Below are positions 12,108 to 24,322 of a DNA stretch of 64,000 bases, one piece after another. Below the pieces are notes generated by a model that saw only the letters and a program-made list of their open reading frames with translations, did no database searches and was not told the origin of the DNA. Origin of the DNA: Macquaria australasica (Eukaryota > Chordata > Actinopteri > Centrarchiformes > Percichthyidae); the NCBI GenBank assembly GCA_005408345.1, contig SEMN01000334.1:1-64000 (forward strand). The letters are read 5' to 3'. The position numbers and the translations under genes were made by a program. Each line of letters begins with the position of its first letter. Within the stretch, counting starts at the first letter, position 1.

Positions 12108-12440
12108 AGAGCTGAAACAATTAGTCAATTAATCAATTAGTTGTTCAACAGAAAATGATTCAACATCACTTAATAATTTAATAACTTTAGTAATTTTAAG
12201 TCATTTTTAAGCAAAAATGTACTGATTTCAGCTAGTCAAACGTTAATATTTACTGGTTCACTTAGACTTCTATGATAGTTAACTGCAGTATCTTTTGGTT
12301 TTGGACTGTTGGTCGGGCAAAACAAGCAATTTAAGTCACCTTGGGCTCTGTTAACTTATGATAGGCAATTGCTACTATTTTCTGACATTTTAAAGACTAC
12401 ATGATTAATCAAAACAATTATTGGCTGTGTAATTGATACA
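12108..12440. mobile_element. Degenerate hAT-like MITE
   Basis: Begins AGAGCTGAAACAATTAGTCA with several TTAGTCAATTAATCAATTAG-type words and ends with TTTTCTGACATTTTAAAGAC and ATTAATCAAAACAATTATTG. This layout is common in fish genomes. The ends are too worn for a target-site duplication to be seen. Confidence 0.4.
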
Positions 12441-13629
12441 ATATCATGATCTGAAATGTAGTAGAGCTCAAGTATAATGCAGCATAAAATGTAAATACTC
12501 AAGTCAAGTACTTAAGAGATTACAGCCTAACATACATGTACCATACATGCATCTCTGAAATTGGACATTTGAACATTTAAGCTTTCTCTAACTAGTTTCA
12601 TTACTGAAATTTACATTTACAACCAAACATACTGTACAGTGAGATCAGCAAATGGTAATTTTGAATGATGTCCTGCAACATTATTATAGCATAATAACTC
12701 ATATAGAGAGCCTATATGCTGACAGTCACAGGTAACTGTTGCTACATACATTCTCCCTTCCGAACCACACACACATTCGTCCATGTCTCCTCTTTAACAT
12801 ACTGTTAATCATACAGGCCCCAACGTCTAAACCAATGTGATACCCGGAGGACACCCCACTTGAAATGCAAACTTCCGTCAATGTGATTTGTTGTCAGGAA
12901 AACCAAGCCAAATTGACTGTTGTAACCTATGTGCCTTACACAACATGAGCAGTTTGTTTCCAGGCCATACATTCACTTTACTGACATCCAATATTGGTTA
13001 ACGTGCGTCACGAAGTCCGCTGTTTCAACATGTTCAAGAACCACCTTAGCTAATAAATTAATACAAATTGATCGGACTGCTTGAAGTTTAACGAATAGAG
13101 GGAAATGTGAGCTATTGGGATCGAAAAAACAGAATACAGAGTATAATATCGGCCAGTATGAACAGTAGCCTAACACTGAAAGACTGAGACTGCAGAAGTG
13201 CATTTGTTGCGGCTAAAAGCATGCAGGGTACAGTAAGCAACAATTTAGCAAGATAATCTGACTGACTTCCACCTCATATTCTCGGTTATTTGGTCTGCTT
13301 GTAATACTGGCGAGAGCAGGATGAACAAACGGTTGAGATCAATTGTTTCTACTTACACATCAGCCGGAGTGGAGAGAAGAACTTGGACAGAAAGATCGCT
13401 GAGCTATCCGACAATTGCCTGAAGTGTTGTACTCAGATAGCTCTACGTGTTGTATGTGTTGACCAGAGCTGGTATTTATACCCTTTGTATTAGACCTGGC
13501 TGTGTATCGCTCTGTGTTTACAGGGCTAATGTTTTTGTGAAGTCCTGTAATGTAGCTAATGAGCTAATGTTTATTTATCATATGTTGTACTGCGCTAGCT
13601 TGATGTTTCCCAGTTGTTTTATCCTTTTA

Positions 13630-13870
13630 TCAGCCCCACTGTCTCCTCGTGCATCCTGTCCGTTCCTCTCGCGCACGCCACAATAACAATGGAAGGGAGA
13701 CGTCGTGCGCGTCAGTGTCTCGACATGTTGCAGCCAATAGGCGGTCAGGTCTCATAGGGGATACCGCTCTCGGCCAATCATGTAGCGGTTTTCACAGCAG
13801 GGCCGGGAGCCAGGGTCTGTCTGGTTCGTCTAGATTGACAGGTCCGCGAGACTGTTTTTTTAAGGTGGCG
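13630..13870. promoter_or_regulatory. GC-rich promoter-like block, possible smad4 promoter
   Basis: A local CpG-rich island in otherwise AT-rich sequence, with two CCAAT boxes (AGCCAATAGG at 13733, GGCCAATCA at 13774) and several GCGC/CGCG words. No start codon context fits a plus-strand gene. A minus-strand transcript leaving here would reach the smad4 exon after an 11 kb intron, matching the untranslated first exon expected for that gene. The assignment is an inference. Confidence 0.4.
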
Positions 13871-13891
13871 CCGCTAAGATTAGCTCCCCCC

Positions 13892-13916
13892 CACACACAC
13901 ACACACACACACACAC
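13892..13916. repeat. (CA)n microsatellite
   Basis: About 12 CA units after a run of C. Confidence 0.95.
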
Positions 13917-13985
13917 AGAGGAACTGCAACTGTTATTTGAGCAACATTCGACTCTTTTTCGTCAAAATTAACATGCTTGATATTA

Positions 13986-15832
13986 CTGAATCAGGGTTTT
14001 ACCCACTAGTACACTGTTTTTCAACCTTTCCTTGGCTGTGACCCCTGGTCCTCAATTAAAGTGTTAAATAAATGCATTAGTTCAGTCTTACATAATTTAC
14101 AAATCTGTGTTTTGCGTTGTGGCTTCCTCAGGTTCTGTAATCATTCTGTAAAGAATAATGGTTTTCCATGAAATGTGGACAGTCATGGGAAAATATTTTG
14201 GTGACCATTTCCAAAATGAGGTATCTCATTATGTAATGGCCAGATGATAGCTCTTTATTTTGTGGGTATGTTATTTCCTAATATTTGTCTAATAATTTCT
14301 GCAATGTGTCTTGGAAATTACTATATCATTTGGTAATAATTATAGGTAAAATTAAGGCAGTGTTTCACTGGTACACGTCCAATTAATTGCTATGTTGGAG
14401 TAACCTAAAATATTTTAGTCAGGTCACAGCAGGTCATCTCAACATGAAAAAATATGTGATTTGTCCACAGGCAAGCATACAATTCAACATGTAGGGAGAA
14501 TTTACTTTCCAAAATTAAATGAATGATAACTAAGTATTTACTTGGGTTTAAATGAAGCAGTTCTTTTAAAGTAAACCCCTGGAAATCAACTGCTTTCGAA
14601 CTCAACACAACTTCTTTAAAATTAAAGAAATTGGGAAATTAATAACACTGCAACCGTATAATGAAGCGTTACCAGCCAGATTGCCGTGAAATCTGCTGAG
14701 CATATTCATGCTCCCATTGGATGTTAACTTTCTATTTTAATGATCCTTTGGCTTTTCCTCTAGCACCTCCCTCTGGACCCCGCTGCTTGTAAGGCCCTAG
14801 GAACAAGTAAATCTTCATTATGTTTTACATTCTGTCCAACGCCTTCATGTTGGCCAGAATAAATAAACATGGCTTTGTCTTATTTTCATCAGCATGTTGA
14901 CAAATGAGTAATTTAAGAAACAATTTATGCGCAAGCTCAAATGATAAGAACATGACGTTAATGTAAATTTTATACACATTCATAGAGAAGCAATGAATAA
15001 CATACAAAAACTGAAAATCACAAGCATTATGTAGGCATTATGTTGCATAATCATGGAGACATCATTCTACACCGTACCTTTCATTGTCATCATCTAACAG
15101 TAAACCAATTTAATATCATTATGCTTTGTGTTGATTTGCTACCACACATTTATGTCAGCAGAGCTTTACAGGGAATGCAGTGGAAACCATAAACCAAGGA
15201 GTGCAACATGTCTGTACTTTTAAATGAAAAGGGAAAACAAGAGCTGATTGAACTCCTTGGTTTAAGACATGTTTAAACCTGTATTGTCTGGGTCAGAGTT
15301 ACATAATTACTGAAACCCCATTGTTTGCCGTGTCCTCAGAAGATGCAGTTTAAACTGCACCTGTGGTTTAGTATGGACAAACTGCTGTGTCCTATAGAAA
15401 TCACCTAAATTCCTGTAGAGGTTACCGTGTCCGAGGTTTAACTTTAACCTGCCGCAGACCTGGTTTACCCGAGGTTTAACTTAAACTAACTTAACATTAC
15501 CTTTTGGTGGCTACATGTGTGTAATGTAGAATGTATGATCTGGTGATACTGTAAAGCTCATTCTGTCGTATTTTGCCTAGAGAATTAGACAATAAGCTTT
15601 TTGCAGCTGCTTAATTCTAAGCAGATAGCATCCTGGATTTTTGTAATGACACCATCAGACAAAGCAGTGCAGGACATCAGCATGTCAGTAGACAAGCAGC
15701 TAACTAAAATGCCAAAAGGATGACTTGTCCTCCTCATGTCACAGTTTGGTGCAGTGATGTGTCCCTCCTGGTCAGGACAGTTCACAGTATTTGCTGTGCA
15801 GAGCAGCAGCAGGAGGAGGAGGAGGAGGCAGC
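13986..15832. other. Intergenic stretch 3' of snapin
   Basis: No gene recognised. The right part may include the snapin 3' untranslated region, but no convincing minus-strand AATAAA lies near the stop codon. Confidence 0.5.
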
Positions 15833-17572
15833 TCAGGGTTTACTGGGGGAGCGGGAGGTGAACACTCCTGAAGCCTCCAGCATGGTCTTTCTTCGTGCTG
15901 TCTCCTTGGCCACATTGTGGTTGAGTCGCCTCAGACGTTCCTGGGGACAGAATATTTTGATGATGTTGTTGCTTGTATATTGTTTACCGTTTGTTAGCTT
16001 GCATGCAACTTGACTGGTTGGTAATTGTGGTGGTTGTGATGATACTCAGTTATAGCACTGTAGTGGTAATGGCAATGTAATAATAGCAGTACTTGAGTAT
16101 TTGTAGTGGTGGTAATGTCAGAAGCAACAGGAGTAATAGTGATAGCACTGGTAGAAGCAGGAGTAATAGTGATAGCAGCAGCACTCGCTGAACAAAATAT
16201 TTAAAGCTGCATTAAATTAATTTATTTTGTCACTAGAGGGCAGCGGAACAGGCCAGACGTAATGTGGAGTGGTGTTCAAGTCACCCGATGAATGTATCTG
16301 ACTCATATCTGGCTGTTTAGCTGCTAAATGCTCCACTATGTCCACCAGCTAGTCTCTAACTGTGTCTGTCTGCTGTTTGCAGGTAGTGTACAGTGGCCTT
16401 TTATAGGTTTTCTCTGAAAACAGCTGCTGCTGCTGCTGCTGGAAACCAGGTGATGAGAGCAGAGTTTGCAGGCCAGAAAATCAAAACGCAAGATGAAGTT
16501 GCTAAAAGCTGTGTAGAGCTGAGGGGAACTGCAGAGTTGGAGATAATTCTCTTTGGGTTTTCACTATGAGACCTTTCACATGACACATTGTTAAACTTAT
16601 TGATTAATGCAGCTTTAAGAACTTTGAAAAGTCCCACACCGAAGGCTTACCACTGACCTGAGCATTCTGCAGTATGTTGTTTACGAGTACTACTCTACGT
16701 CTTGCATTCAGCAGCTTCTTTACATAAGGGTCCAGGTCTAGAGCCACCTTCTGATGTTCATTTATCCTGCATAACTCTGCAAAGAATGTGCATAAGAAGA
16801 CCAAACCAATGGTTAGCAAACACATATTATTTAATGTACTTAATAAATTTATTTTTAAAAAAGAAGCTAATTTTGTGTTTAAGATCAAGACAACCTAATT
16901 AACAAAACATCTGAGTCAGGGATTTAACAGATATTATACAGTAAATTACCTGTGGCCAGATTGTCTATGTGTTCTCTTAATTCTACCTGGCTTTCTCTGC
17001 AAAGAATAAAACATATTAACATCATATTATTCCAGAGGAAGGACAGATGATACAAAATAAAGAATGCAGCGCAATATGTGTTTATTCATCATTTTAAAAC
17101 AGAACAATCAACATTCATCAAAATGACAAAGGTAGTCTTTCAGGTTAAAACAAACCCCACATCAAAAACATCATGGGACACATGTTATATCAGTGCTTAA
17201 AAGACATTTGGGGGGGACAATAAAGGCTGATGAAACATGTGGGAGATTTGGCTGATATGAATAAAGAGTTACATCTCAATTTTGAATTATGAGGTAAAAA
17301 AAACACCACCAGCCAGGTCCACGTACACTGTCATGAGACAGTCAAGGGATTCCCAGAAGCGGCTAACGTTAGCTAGAACGGATGACAGCAGCGCTGTGGC
17401 ATGCAGGTGATGATTAAATAACGTCGGGAAAGGATTCAATAAGGAACCAAATTTACCTGACGGAGTGTACATGCAAGTCGAGCTGCTGGACAGCTGGTCT
17501 CAGGAGGTCGAGCAACCCTTCGGCAATAGCATCTTTACCTGGAGAAGTCTCCACTAAAGCCGCAGCAGCCAT
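15833..17572 (-). CDS. snapin: SNAPIN (SNARE-associated / BLOC-1 and BORC subunit)
   Basis: Complete gene in four coding exons: 17572-17457, 16996-16950, 16776-16658 and 15940-15833, all with GT-AG borders and joining in frame to 129 residues (human about 136). The N-terminus MAAAALVETSPGKDA is short and variable; from LLDLLRPAVQQLD onward it matches the family. The middle exon pair gives REHIDNLATELCRIN and ALDLDPYVKKLLNARRRVVL, the conserved coiled-coil core, and the last exon ERLRRLNHNVAKETARRK. Snapin is a small helical protein that binds SNAP-25 and is part of BLOC-1 and BORC, acting in synaptic-vesicle priming and in lysosome and lysosome-related organelle movement. The gene is divergent from chtop, with about 0.4 kb between its ATG and the probable chtop first exon. 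Intron 3 carries a TTAA-flanked MITE. No damage seen. Confidence 0.97.
16201..16618. mobile_element. MITE with TTAA flanks in snapin intron 3
   Basis: The left end AGCTGCATTAA and the right end TTAATGCAGCT are perfect inverses, both bordered by TTAA (16201-16204, 16615-16618). The interior includes TTTTGTCACTAGAGGGCAGC and a (CTG)5 run and has no coding capacity. Confidence 0.75.
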
Positions 17573-17970
17573 TTTAGTAAACCATCAACACAGCCAGGGA
17601 CAGACAGGAAGCTACGTCCTCGTGACGTTGACATGGGAGTCATAAGAACCTCTCCATTTTCTTGTCGAGGATAGTCCGTTTAGCTAACAGCACCATTTTA
17701 GGGAGACGCATCGCGAAACTATTTGTCGGGCATTTTATAATTATTCTGAAAAAGACTAAAGACAGAATTTAACTAGAGTTTGGTCTTTTTTTTTTTTTTT
17801 ACAGCGCTTAGTTACGAAGCTAGAATATTATAGGTTATAATTAAATAGAATAATATAAAGATACCCTAACCGATCACACCGTCCTGGTACTAACGTTAGT
17901 TAGCTAACGCTACTAAAGCTAACCCTAGCTGGCTGGAAGGCTTTTCTCGACCGACGCAACATTCTTTGTA
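17573..17970. promoter_or_regulatory. Shared snapin/chtop divergent promoter
   Basis: The snapin start codon faces left at 17572. To the right lies a possible untranslated chtop first exon ending at a GTAAGT donor near 17970. The interval contains a CRE-like GTGACGTTGAC (about 17620) and an internal T-run. No TATA box is obvious, as usual for housekeeping divergent promoters. The chtop transcription start is inferred. Confidence 0.5.
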
Positions 17971-19008
17971 AGTGAAAAATGCTGAAAATGATTAGACATT
18001 TGAAGTTGAGCTTCTTAAATAATGAACTCAAATAATGGCATCTAGAGTTGACAAATTGGACCGCTGTTGATGTTCGTTAGGGTCTATTTAAAGTCTAACT
18101 TGTTTCTATTTGTCAAGTGTAGCCAGTTTATAGGGATCAAGAATTAGGACGAAAAGGGTGCTCTGTATTTTTGACTAAAAACGAGTTCACTAAATGAAGA
18201 GGTCACACCTCCCTGTGATAATTAGTGGCACTAATGATACATGGCCAGGCAGCTGGTTAACATTTCACCTAACTTACCCCATGGACTATTAGTGGCTATT
18301 GCACATACGCCACCATGTTGTGATTAGTGATAGTTTTGGTTGATAGGAGTTGGTTAATGTAATGTCTGATTTGAAATAAAAAAAGAAAGAAATGTCCCAT
18401 AGAAAATGGATGGGGGTGTTAGGTTTTTGGATGCTTTTCTAAACTGAGTGAGCCAGCCAAACTGCCAACTGGGGCTGTAGATAATACTTAATACATATTA
18501 GCACGCAGTGTTTAAATCCCCCTGACATGGAGACATATCTATAGAATCTATTAGTGTTTATATAAAGTGTTTGCAGAAGCAGCAGAAGATATGACGTATC
18601 TGGCACTAAAATAACACATGTAGCCTACTTACTTTACACCTTATCAAGCTACATGATCCACATACTGCTGTCTTGATGTAGAACTATGAAGTTGAAAAGC
18701 TTGAAGTTTTTATTTAAGTTTACGTCTCCAGAGACATTAATTACCCTTTTGGGCCCCCTTGGATTGTAGAGTTACAGAGGGATGTTTCTTTCCCTCACAT
18801 ACTGTTTGAATGAGTACAGACAGCAGCTTGCAGAGAGTACTTTAACCAGACAACAGCCAGAGATTAAGTTATTTACCAGCCGATGTAAATCTGCCACCAG
18901 CAACATTTGTCATTTCAGCAGGTGAAAGCAATGGTCAGTCTACATTTTGCTTACCTCCTTTCTTATGACTACCAGTTGACCTTGTTTTATCTTTTTTTAT
19001 GTTTCCAG
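17971..19008 (+). other. Probable chtop 5' untranslated intron
   Basis: Sequence between the inferred first-exon donor and the acceptor TTTATGTTTCCAG that opens the first coding exon at 19009. No coding content recognised. Confidence 0.45.
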
Positions 19009-19033
19009 GAGTCTGCAAGCAAAGTCTGTCAAA

Positions 19034-22000
19034 ATGAGCGCGGCCTCCTCCCAAAAAGTAGTCCTGAAAAGCACCACCAAAGTGTCCCTAAATGAGCGGT
19101 GAGACGCCACGCACCCTGTCATCAGTTAGACACCAGATGCAAGGGCCAGCCTTGGCTTGTGAAGGTTCTAGTGCTCCCTACGGAAGGCTACTGTTTGGGA
19201 CCGGACCCGACATGGATGCTATTCTGACTGTCCCCAGTGTGTGCACTGCCCACTCAACAGTTAAATGTGGTTGTAACATAGAGCAAAGGGGGCTTGCCCA
19301 GGCCAAATCTTGTGTGAGCAGTGCATACATGTAGACAAGGGGAGAGGGTAGTGGTCTTACTTGGTAAGCCTATGCAGAACCAGACCACTGTCCTACAAAT
19401 GCCTTGGCACTCTTGCTCCCTGTTACTTAAACAGCACAGTATACATCAAGTATACGCCTTTTAAAGAGGAGAGGAAGGTTTAAGGTAACCCAAGGAGATG
19501 GGACACCTCGTAATCCTTTGTGCCTCTCAAACAATTCTCTCTCAAACCAATGGAAGTGAAGCACATGCTCCTTTATCCTCCATTCTGTCATTGTCTTCCT
19601 CCTCTCTGCTCCAAGTCTATAAAAGACCAGGTACTCAGCCCTAGCTTGGACGTGACAGAGTGCCCCCCCCCCCCCCAAAAAAAAATCCAATCCATCTCTC
19701 TCTTCCCTGCTCTTAGTCGCTCAGTGGTTTAACCACAAGTCACGGTCCATGCTGTCAGTGGCTGGGTGGCCAAGCACTCTTCAATTGTCCAGGGCCTCTG
19801 CTGCTGCAACATGATGACACCCCAGCCAGTCAGCTGGAGGCCTGTAAGTGGCAAATTGTGCTCTTCTGGCACCTTCTCTCTGCTGCTGTCCTTCACTTTT
19901 CTTCTTTATCTTAGTTTGTCTTTCTTCTTGTGCTTGTTTAAAACACATGCTGAATGCAATTCTAAATAATTCTGGATTGTCATGATTGAGAGAGAAAATG
20001 AGTGCCAACAAGTGCAACATAAGTCTTAACTGAGAAAAGAGCCACTACAGTCTGCGTGGCCGCATCCATAATATGAGAAATGTCTTGATGTGGAACCCTG
20101 CTTCCTCCTCCTCCTCTTCCTTCCCCTACTCTGTATATCCCCTGTCCCCTTCTTTTACTTCCTCCCTCTTTTTCCCTCCCACCTCTAAAGCTTCACTAAC
20201 ATGCTGAAGAACAAGCAGCCCACTGCGGTAAGCATTCGAGCCACCATGCAACAGCAGCATTTGGCCAGTGCCCGTAATCGGCGGCTGGCCCAGCAGATGG
20301 AGAACCGGCCTTCAGTGCAAGCTGCTCTGAATCACAAGCAGGTGAGGGCAATGATCAGACAGGCTGAGTTTTACCATGCAGAGCCATGTTGTTAACTGTA
20401 GCCTGACCTGCACCATGCTGTATTTGTATAGAGCTAATGGAAGGGGGGGTATATAACATGGACTTTGTACTTGATTGTCTAAGGCAAGGCTTTTCATTAA
20501 TGCTAAGATAAGGGATGAGAATACCGTTGGATATGATTTTGTAACCTGGTCTCTGAAGTCAGTCTCTGTTGTCTTGTATGAATATATTGTATTAACCTGG
20601 AACCAGTAAGAAGCTTCCACCTACTCACCAAGCAATATGTGAAGTCTTCTGAAGTAAGGAATAGAAAGTGGATGCTTCTACACCCTGCAAGAATCAGGGT
20701 GCAGGATATACAATGAAATCATGTAATGGGACGAATTATGACGACATAATGTGAAAGGGATCAGTCACAGTGCCAAGATCACATCCAGCTGTCACCCGAC
20801 TTTTAGCCTCTTTTAGCTCATTGTTTTGGTTTTACGACCCACATTTATATGTTGGTAATGGCTCTCATCTGTCCTCTGTAGGCAGCAGTTTCCACAAAGC
20901 TCCAGCTCTTGTTAACCCACACACCTACCCTGCAGCAGAAGGTGGTGAACATAGTGTAACATCTAGCAGCTGAAGATCCAGATATTTTCTAAAAGTTATT
21001 CAAGAGCAGTCCAGAGCTAAAAGGAGAATTTGGAGTACTTGAGCAATCTAGTATTGCATTTCCATAAAGTTGGGGGACGTGGGAGAAATGGATCCGAGAA
21101 GGGGCTGACATATCCCCAGTCCCTAGTATGGGTCAGCTCCAAAAACACTTCCCATAATGCAACTCAGTGGCGCCTTTCACTAGACTCTCTAGAACCTGAG
21201 TAGTACTAAACAGCACTGGTAAATAGACCTTGACAGGTCAAATTGGTAAACTTCCCTTTAATATTGGACTTAAATTAGTCAAGTTGGTCCAAACATGTCT
21301 CCTAGGTTTGAAAGTAGACAATTATTTTCTAACATGTTAACAACTTAGTAATCCAGGGATATGGTGGAGCCTTTGTGTGTTTTTATGTTTTTCTTATATG
21401 AACTTCATATCTGAGAGAGAGAGGTGGTACAGTCCAACTGCAGTAGTTAGTGTGGCTGACTCATCAGGCTTTGTGTGTAGTACACTGCGTTAAAACAGCA
21501 GGGGCGTGTTGTTTAAGGTTCTGGTGAGTCGGTGAAATCCGATCCAGTACACATAAAGGAGCATAAAGGCTGGTTTGGAACACTCAGACAGGATTTTACG
21601 TCTCTGGATAGTTAACGCAGGAGCAACAGTTTTATTTCAATCACAACGATCCTGAGGTAAACAGAAATACACTGTTTGTGTTACGCAGTTATCCACCAGG
21701 AATGTGCTCTTGCATGTGTGTGATTGGTCAACACAGGGCTACTGTCGTCTGAACGCAGACTTCACTGAGCGCCTGTAACCACCACCTGTAGGATGCCTTT
21801 TCCTCAGAATCGCCCACCTTATTTGTCATAATTGCATCTGTGAATAACTTGTGTCAGAGCCTGAAGCAGCGTCTGGGGAAGAGCAACATCCAGGCCAGGC
21901 TGGGTCGCCCTGTCGGGGCTCTGATGCGTGGAGGAGCTGCTGGAGGCAGAGGAGGAATGCGAGGGATGAGCAGGGGAGGCCTCCGAGGACGAGCCAGAGG

Positions 22001-22936
22001 AGGGGCAATGAGGGGAGCTCTGTCCCTGAGAGGTGTGGATCAACAACCTTACACAGTATCTCACCTGTCAGAATGGCTCTTATTGCAATTGCATGCTCAA
22101 GCTGGGCCAGGGCTCCACTCATGGCTGTAGAATTTTCTTCCGGTTTACTGTTTTGACCTGGGTTTGCATTGAGTGATGATGTTACTTTGTGTTGCACAGG
22201 GAAGCGAGTGTCTACAGGTGGCCCCATGCGAGGCCGGGGCTCTGCTGGCCGTCTGCCAATGCGTAGAGGAGGCCGCCACCGTGGAGGAATGGCTGGCAGA
22301 GGGGGACCTCTGTCCCGAGGAGCAGCACGAGGGGGCGTTGCCAGAGGTCAGAGGGTGGCAATGTTTTATTTTCTCTGGTGGCCCTGAGAGCTCAACGCAC
22401 TGCAACTTAAGGAAACACAAATGAAAACATTTTCATCAATTTGACCCCTGGAAACGTTTCTGTTGTCGTCTTGTGTTGTCCAGTTGGTGAAGATGTCTTC
22501 TTAATTCTCTTGTGTTTTGACTATTTGCATGCGTTTCCTCGAGTTGCAGTGCGTTGAGCTATCAGGGCCACTGTAATTTTCTACATTATTTAAGCCTAAA
22601 AAAAGATTGTACTTACTTTTCACCTTAACTGAATGATCATAAATGGACAAAGTGGACTAACCCAAAGCCATTGAGTTGAATTGTTGCCTCTTGATCAATG
22701 CTGTCCAGTCAACATTACTGTTTGTGTGGACAGGCCGTGGTGGACCGCGTGGGCGTGGTGGTTTTGCTGGTCGAGGGGGTCGCGGCCGTGGGCGGGGCCG
22801 AGGTGTGGGCCGACCAACTGTGACCCGTGAACAACTGGACAACCAGCTGGATGCCTACATGTCAAAGACCAAAGGTCACCTGGATGCTGAACTGGATGCC
22901 TACATGGCCCAGGCAGACCCAGAGAGTATGGAGTGA
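19034..22936 (+). CDS. chtop: CHTOP (chromatin target of PRMT1)
   Basis: Complete coding sequence in five exons: 19034-19098, 20191-20341, 21858-22032, 22200-22346 and 22734-22936; all borders are GT-AG and the frame is kept to 246 residues (human about 248). The start MSAASSQKVVLKSTTKVS and the segment RFTNMLKNKQPTAV match the family. Residues 60-95 contain QQMENRPSVQAAL and SLKQRLGKSNIQARLGRP. About residues 96-206 are the arginine/glycine-rich domain methylated by PRMT1/PRMT5. The C-terminus has the paired LDNQLDAYM and LDAELDAYM segments. CHTOP joins the TREX mRNA-export complex, stimulating UAP56 and NXF1, and binds the methylosome in the nucleus. It is known in mammals to limit its own level by intron retention; nothing here tests that. 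The glycine-rich exons have compositionally simple GGA/CGT codons. Confidence 0.97.
21115..21262. repeat. Dispersed repeat with GGGTCAGCTCCAAAAACACT, copy 2
   Basis: Lies in the chtop intron before coding exon 3. Shares AGTATGGGTCAGCTCCAAAA, CCCATAATGCAA and the TTCCCTTTAA end with the copies at 11.2 and 62.4 kb. Confidence 0.55.
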
Positions 22937-24320
22937 TGCTGAACTGTCAGCGCAGAACTGTGTACAGCTGAACTCGCACATACAGTGGAGTGCATTTTAC
23001 ACCAGACTGATGTGCTGAGAAATAATTAAGAATTTAGATGAGTGGTGACAGTCCAGGACTCAGGGTGTCATCTGAATGTGCTTAGGCCACTTCTCAATTC
23101 TGCATCAACCTGCTCCTGCGAAGCCCTTTTTAATTCTGGAATAACTGTGTGAAGGGACCTTTTTAAGCATTAACAAATCTGCTGTCTGTAGACATCTTTA
23201 ATGGCTTAAAACTGCTCAATGTTCCAGTTGATGTTGCGTTAACCTTCCTGAATTACACCTTTTTTTTTTTTTTTTTTTTTAAACTGTAAACTTGATTTTA
23301 GCATTGTGTGGGGATTACTTCATTGGCTTATCTTGGAAACATTTACAATACAAAACTTTTTGTGAAAGAATGTCAGCAAAGAGTTTTTAGCCACATATCC
23401 ATTTGTCTTAGTTTTGTATTTAAAAGACGTAGTAGTCTGAAGTGTTTCTATGCATCTTCCACCTGTCAGCACTCTCCAGTGGAGTGCTAGTAGTCTTAAC
23501 TTGTATTTGAGAGCATTTGTAATTCAAATGGAAAGATGACTTCCCTAATTGTCAATTGTATGAATTTGAAACGCCCTTGAGTAAAATGTTGACCACAGAT
23601 CAAATGAAGTGAGTTGAAATGTTGTTTCCTAAAAACATTTGACCCTTCCACAGTGGATAGACGATGGCCTCAATTTGGGGTGAAAAGGAGAGAAGTTCTT
23701 TAGTGATTCCCAACCTTATTGACCCCTTAAAGCAACACAATGTCTACTTGTGACCCATGATCATCAGTTGCATGTCTATGGATGAATAGTGATTTTAGTT
23801 GTTTTTCCTCTGTTGTATTCATCATTTCAGAGGCCTTTTTAAAGGTAAAATTGTCCAGAAATTCACAAGTGAAGAGATTTGAAGCATGTGGAAAAAAAGC
23901 ATAATTTTGTGTAGCAAAAGTAATTTGTCTGCTTTCCTATCTTGATAAGAAATCATGTGACTTGGGGCTTCCTGGCCCCCAGGCTGGGAATCAGGATCAG
24001 CAGAAGTAACCTTGACCATCCTCCCCACTATGATCCAAGTTATGTTCAAAGACTAGATGATAAGGCTAGCTTGAAGTGCAGAATGAAGCCCACAGGCTTA
24101 TGCTGGTCTTTGTTTGGGTCAGTTCTGAGGGTCTGTGTCTGTTACTGTGACTGAGCTCGATCATCAGTAACATTTGAGACTAGTTTATGCAGGAACAAAA
24201 TCAGGCACTTAAACTTCTAAGCTCACGTCCGTTTGTTTTTTTTGTTGAATCACATGGAAGCGTGGGTTTGGGTTCCTTGCATGACATGCCTTTATATTGT
24301 TACAACTCTTAGTGCTTTTA
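22937..24320 (+). other. chtop 3' untranslated region and flank
   Basis: Non-coding sequence after the chtop stop codon, with a T-run at 23262-23280. I saw no AATAAA or ATTAAA in it, so the polyadenylation site is not placed; an AGTAAA variant near 23580 is possible. Confidence 0.5.
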
Positions 24321-24322
24321 CA

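Larger units (their letters stand above)
9791..13600. other. Gene-free stretch rich in MITE fragments
   Basis: No exon recognised. It includes a TTAA-flanked MITE, a degenerate hAT-like repeat and one member of a dispersed family, listed separately. If the block at 13.6-13.9 kb is the smad4 promoter, this is its first intron. Confidence 0.5.

Noticed and set aside
21826..22420. Minus-strand frames opposite the chtop glycine-rich exons
   Set aside because: Shadows of the GGA/CGT-rich coding strand, with no independent support.
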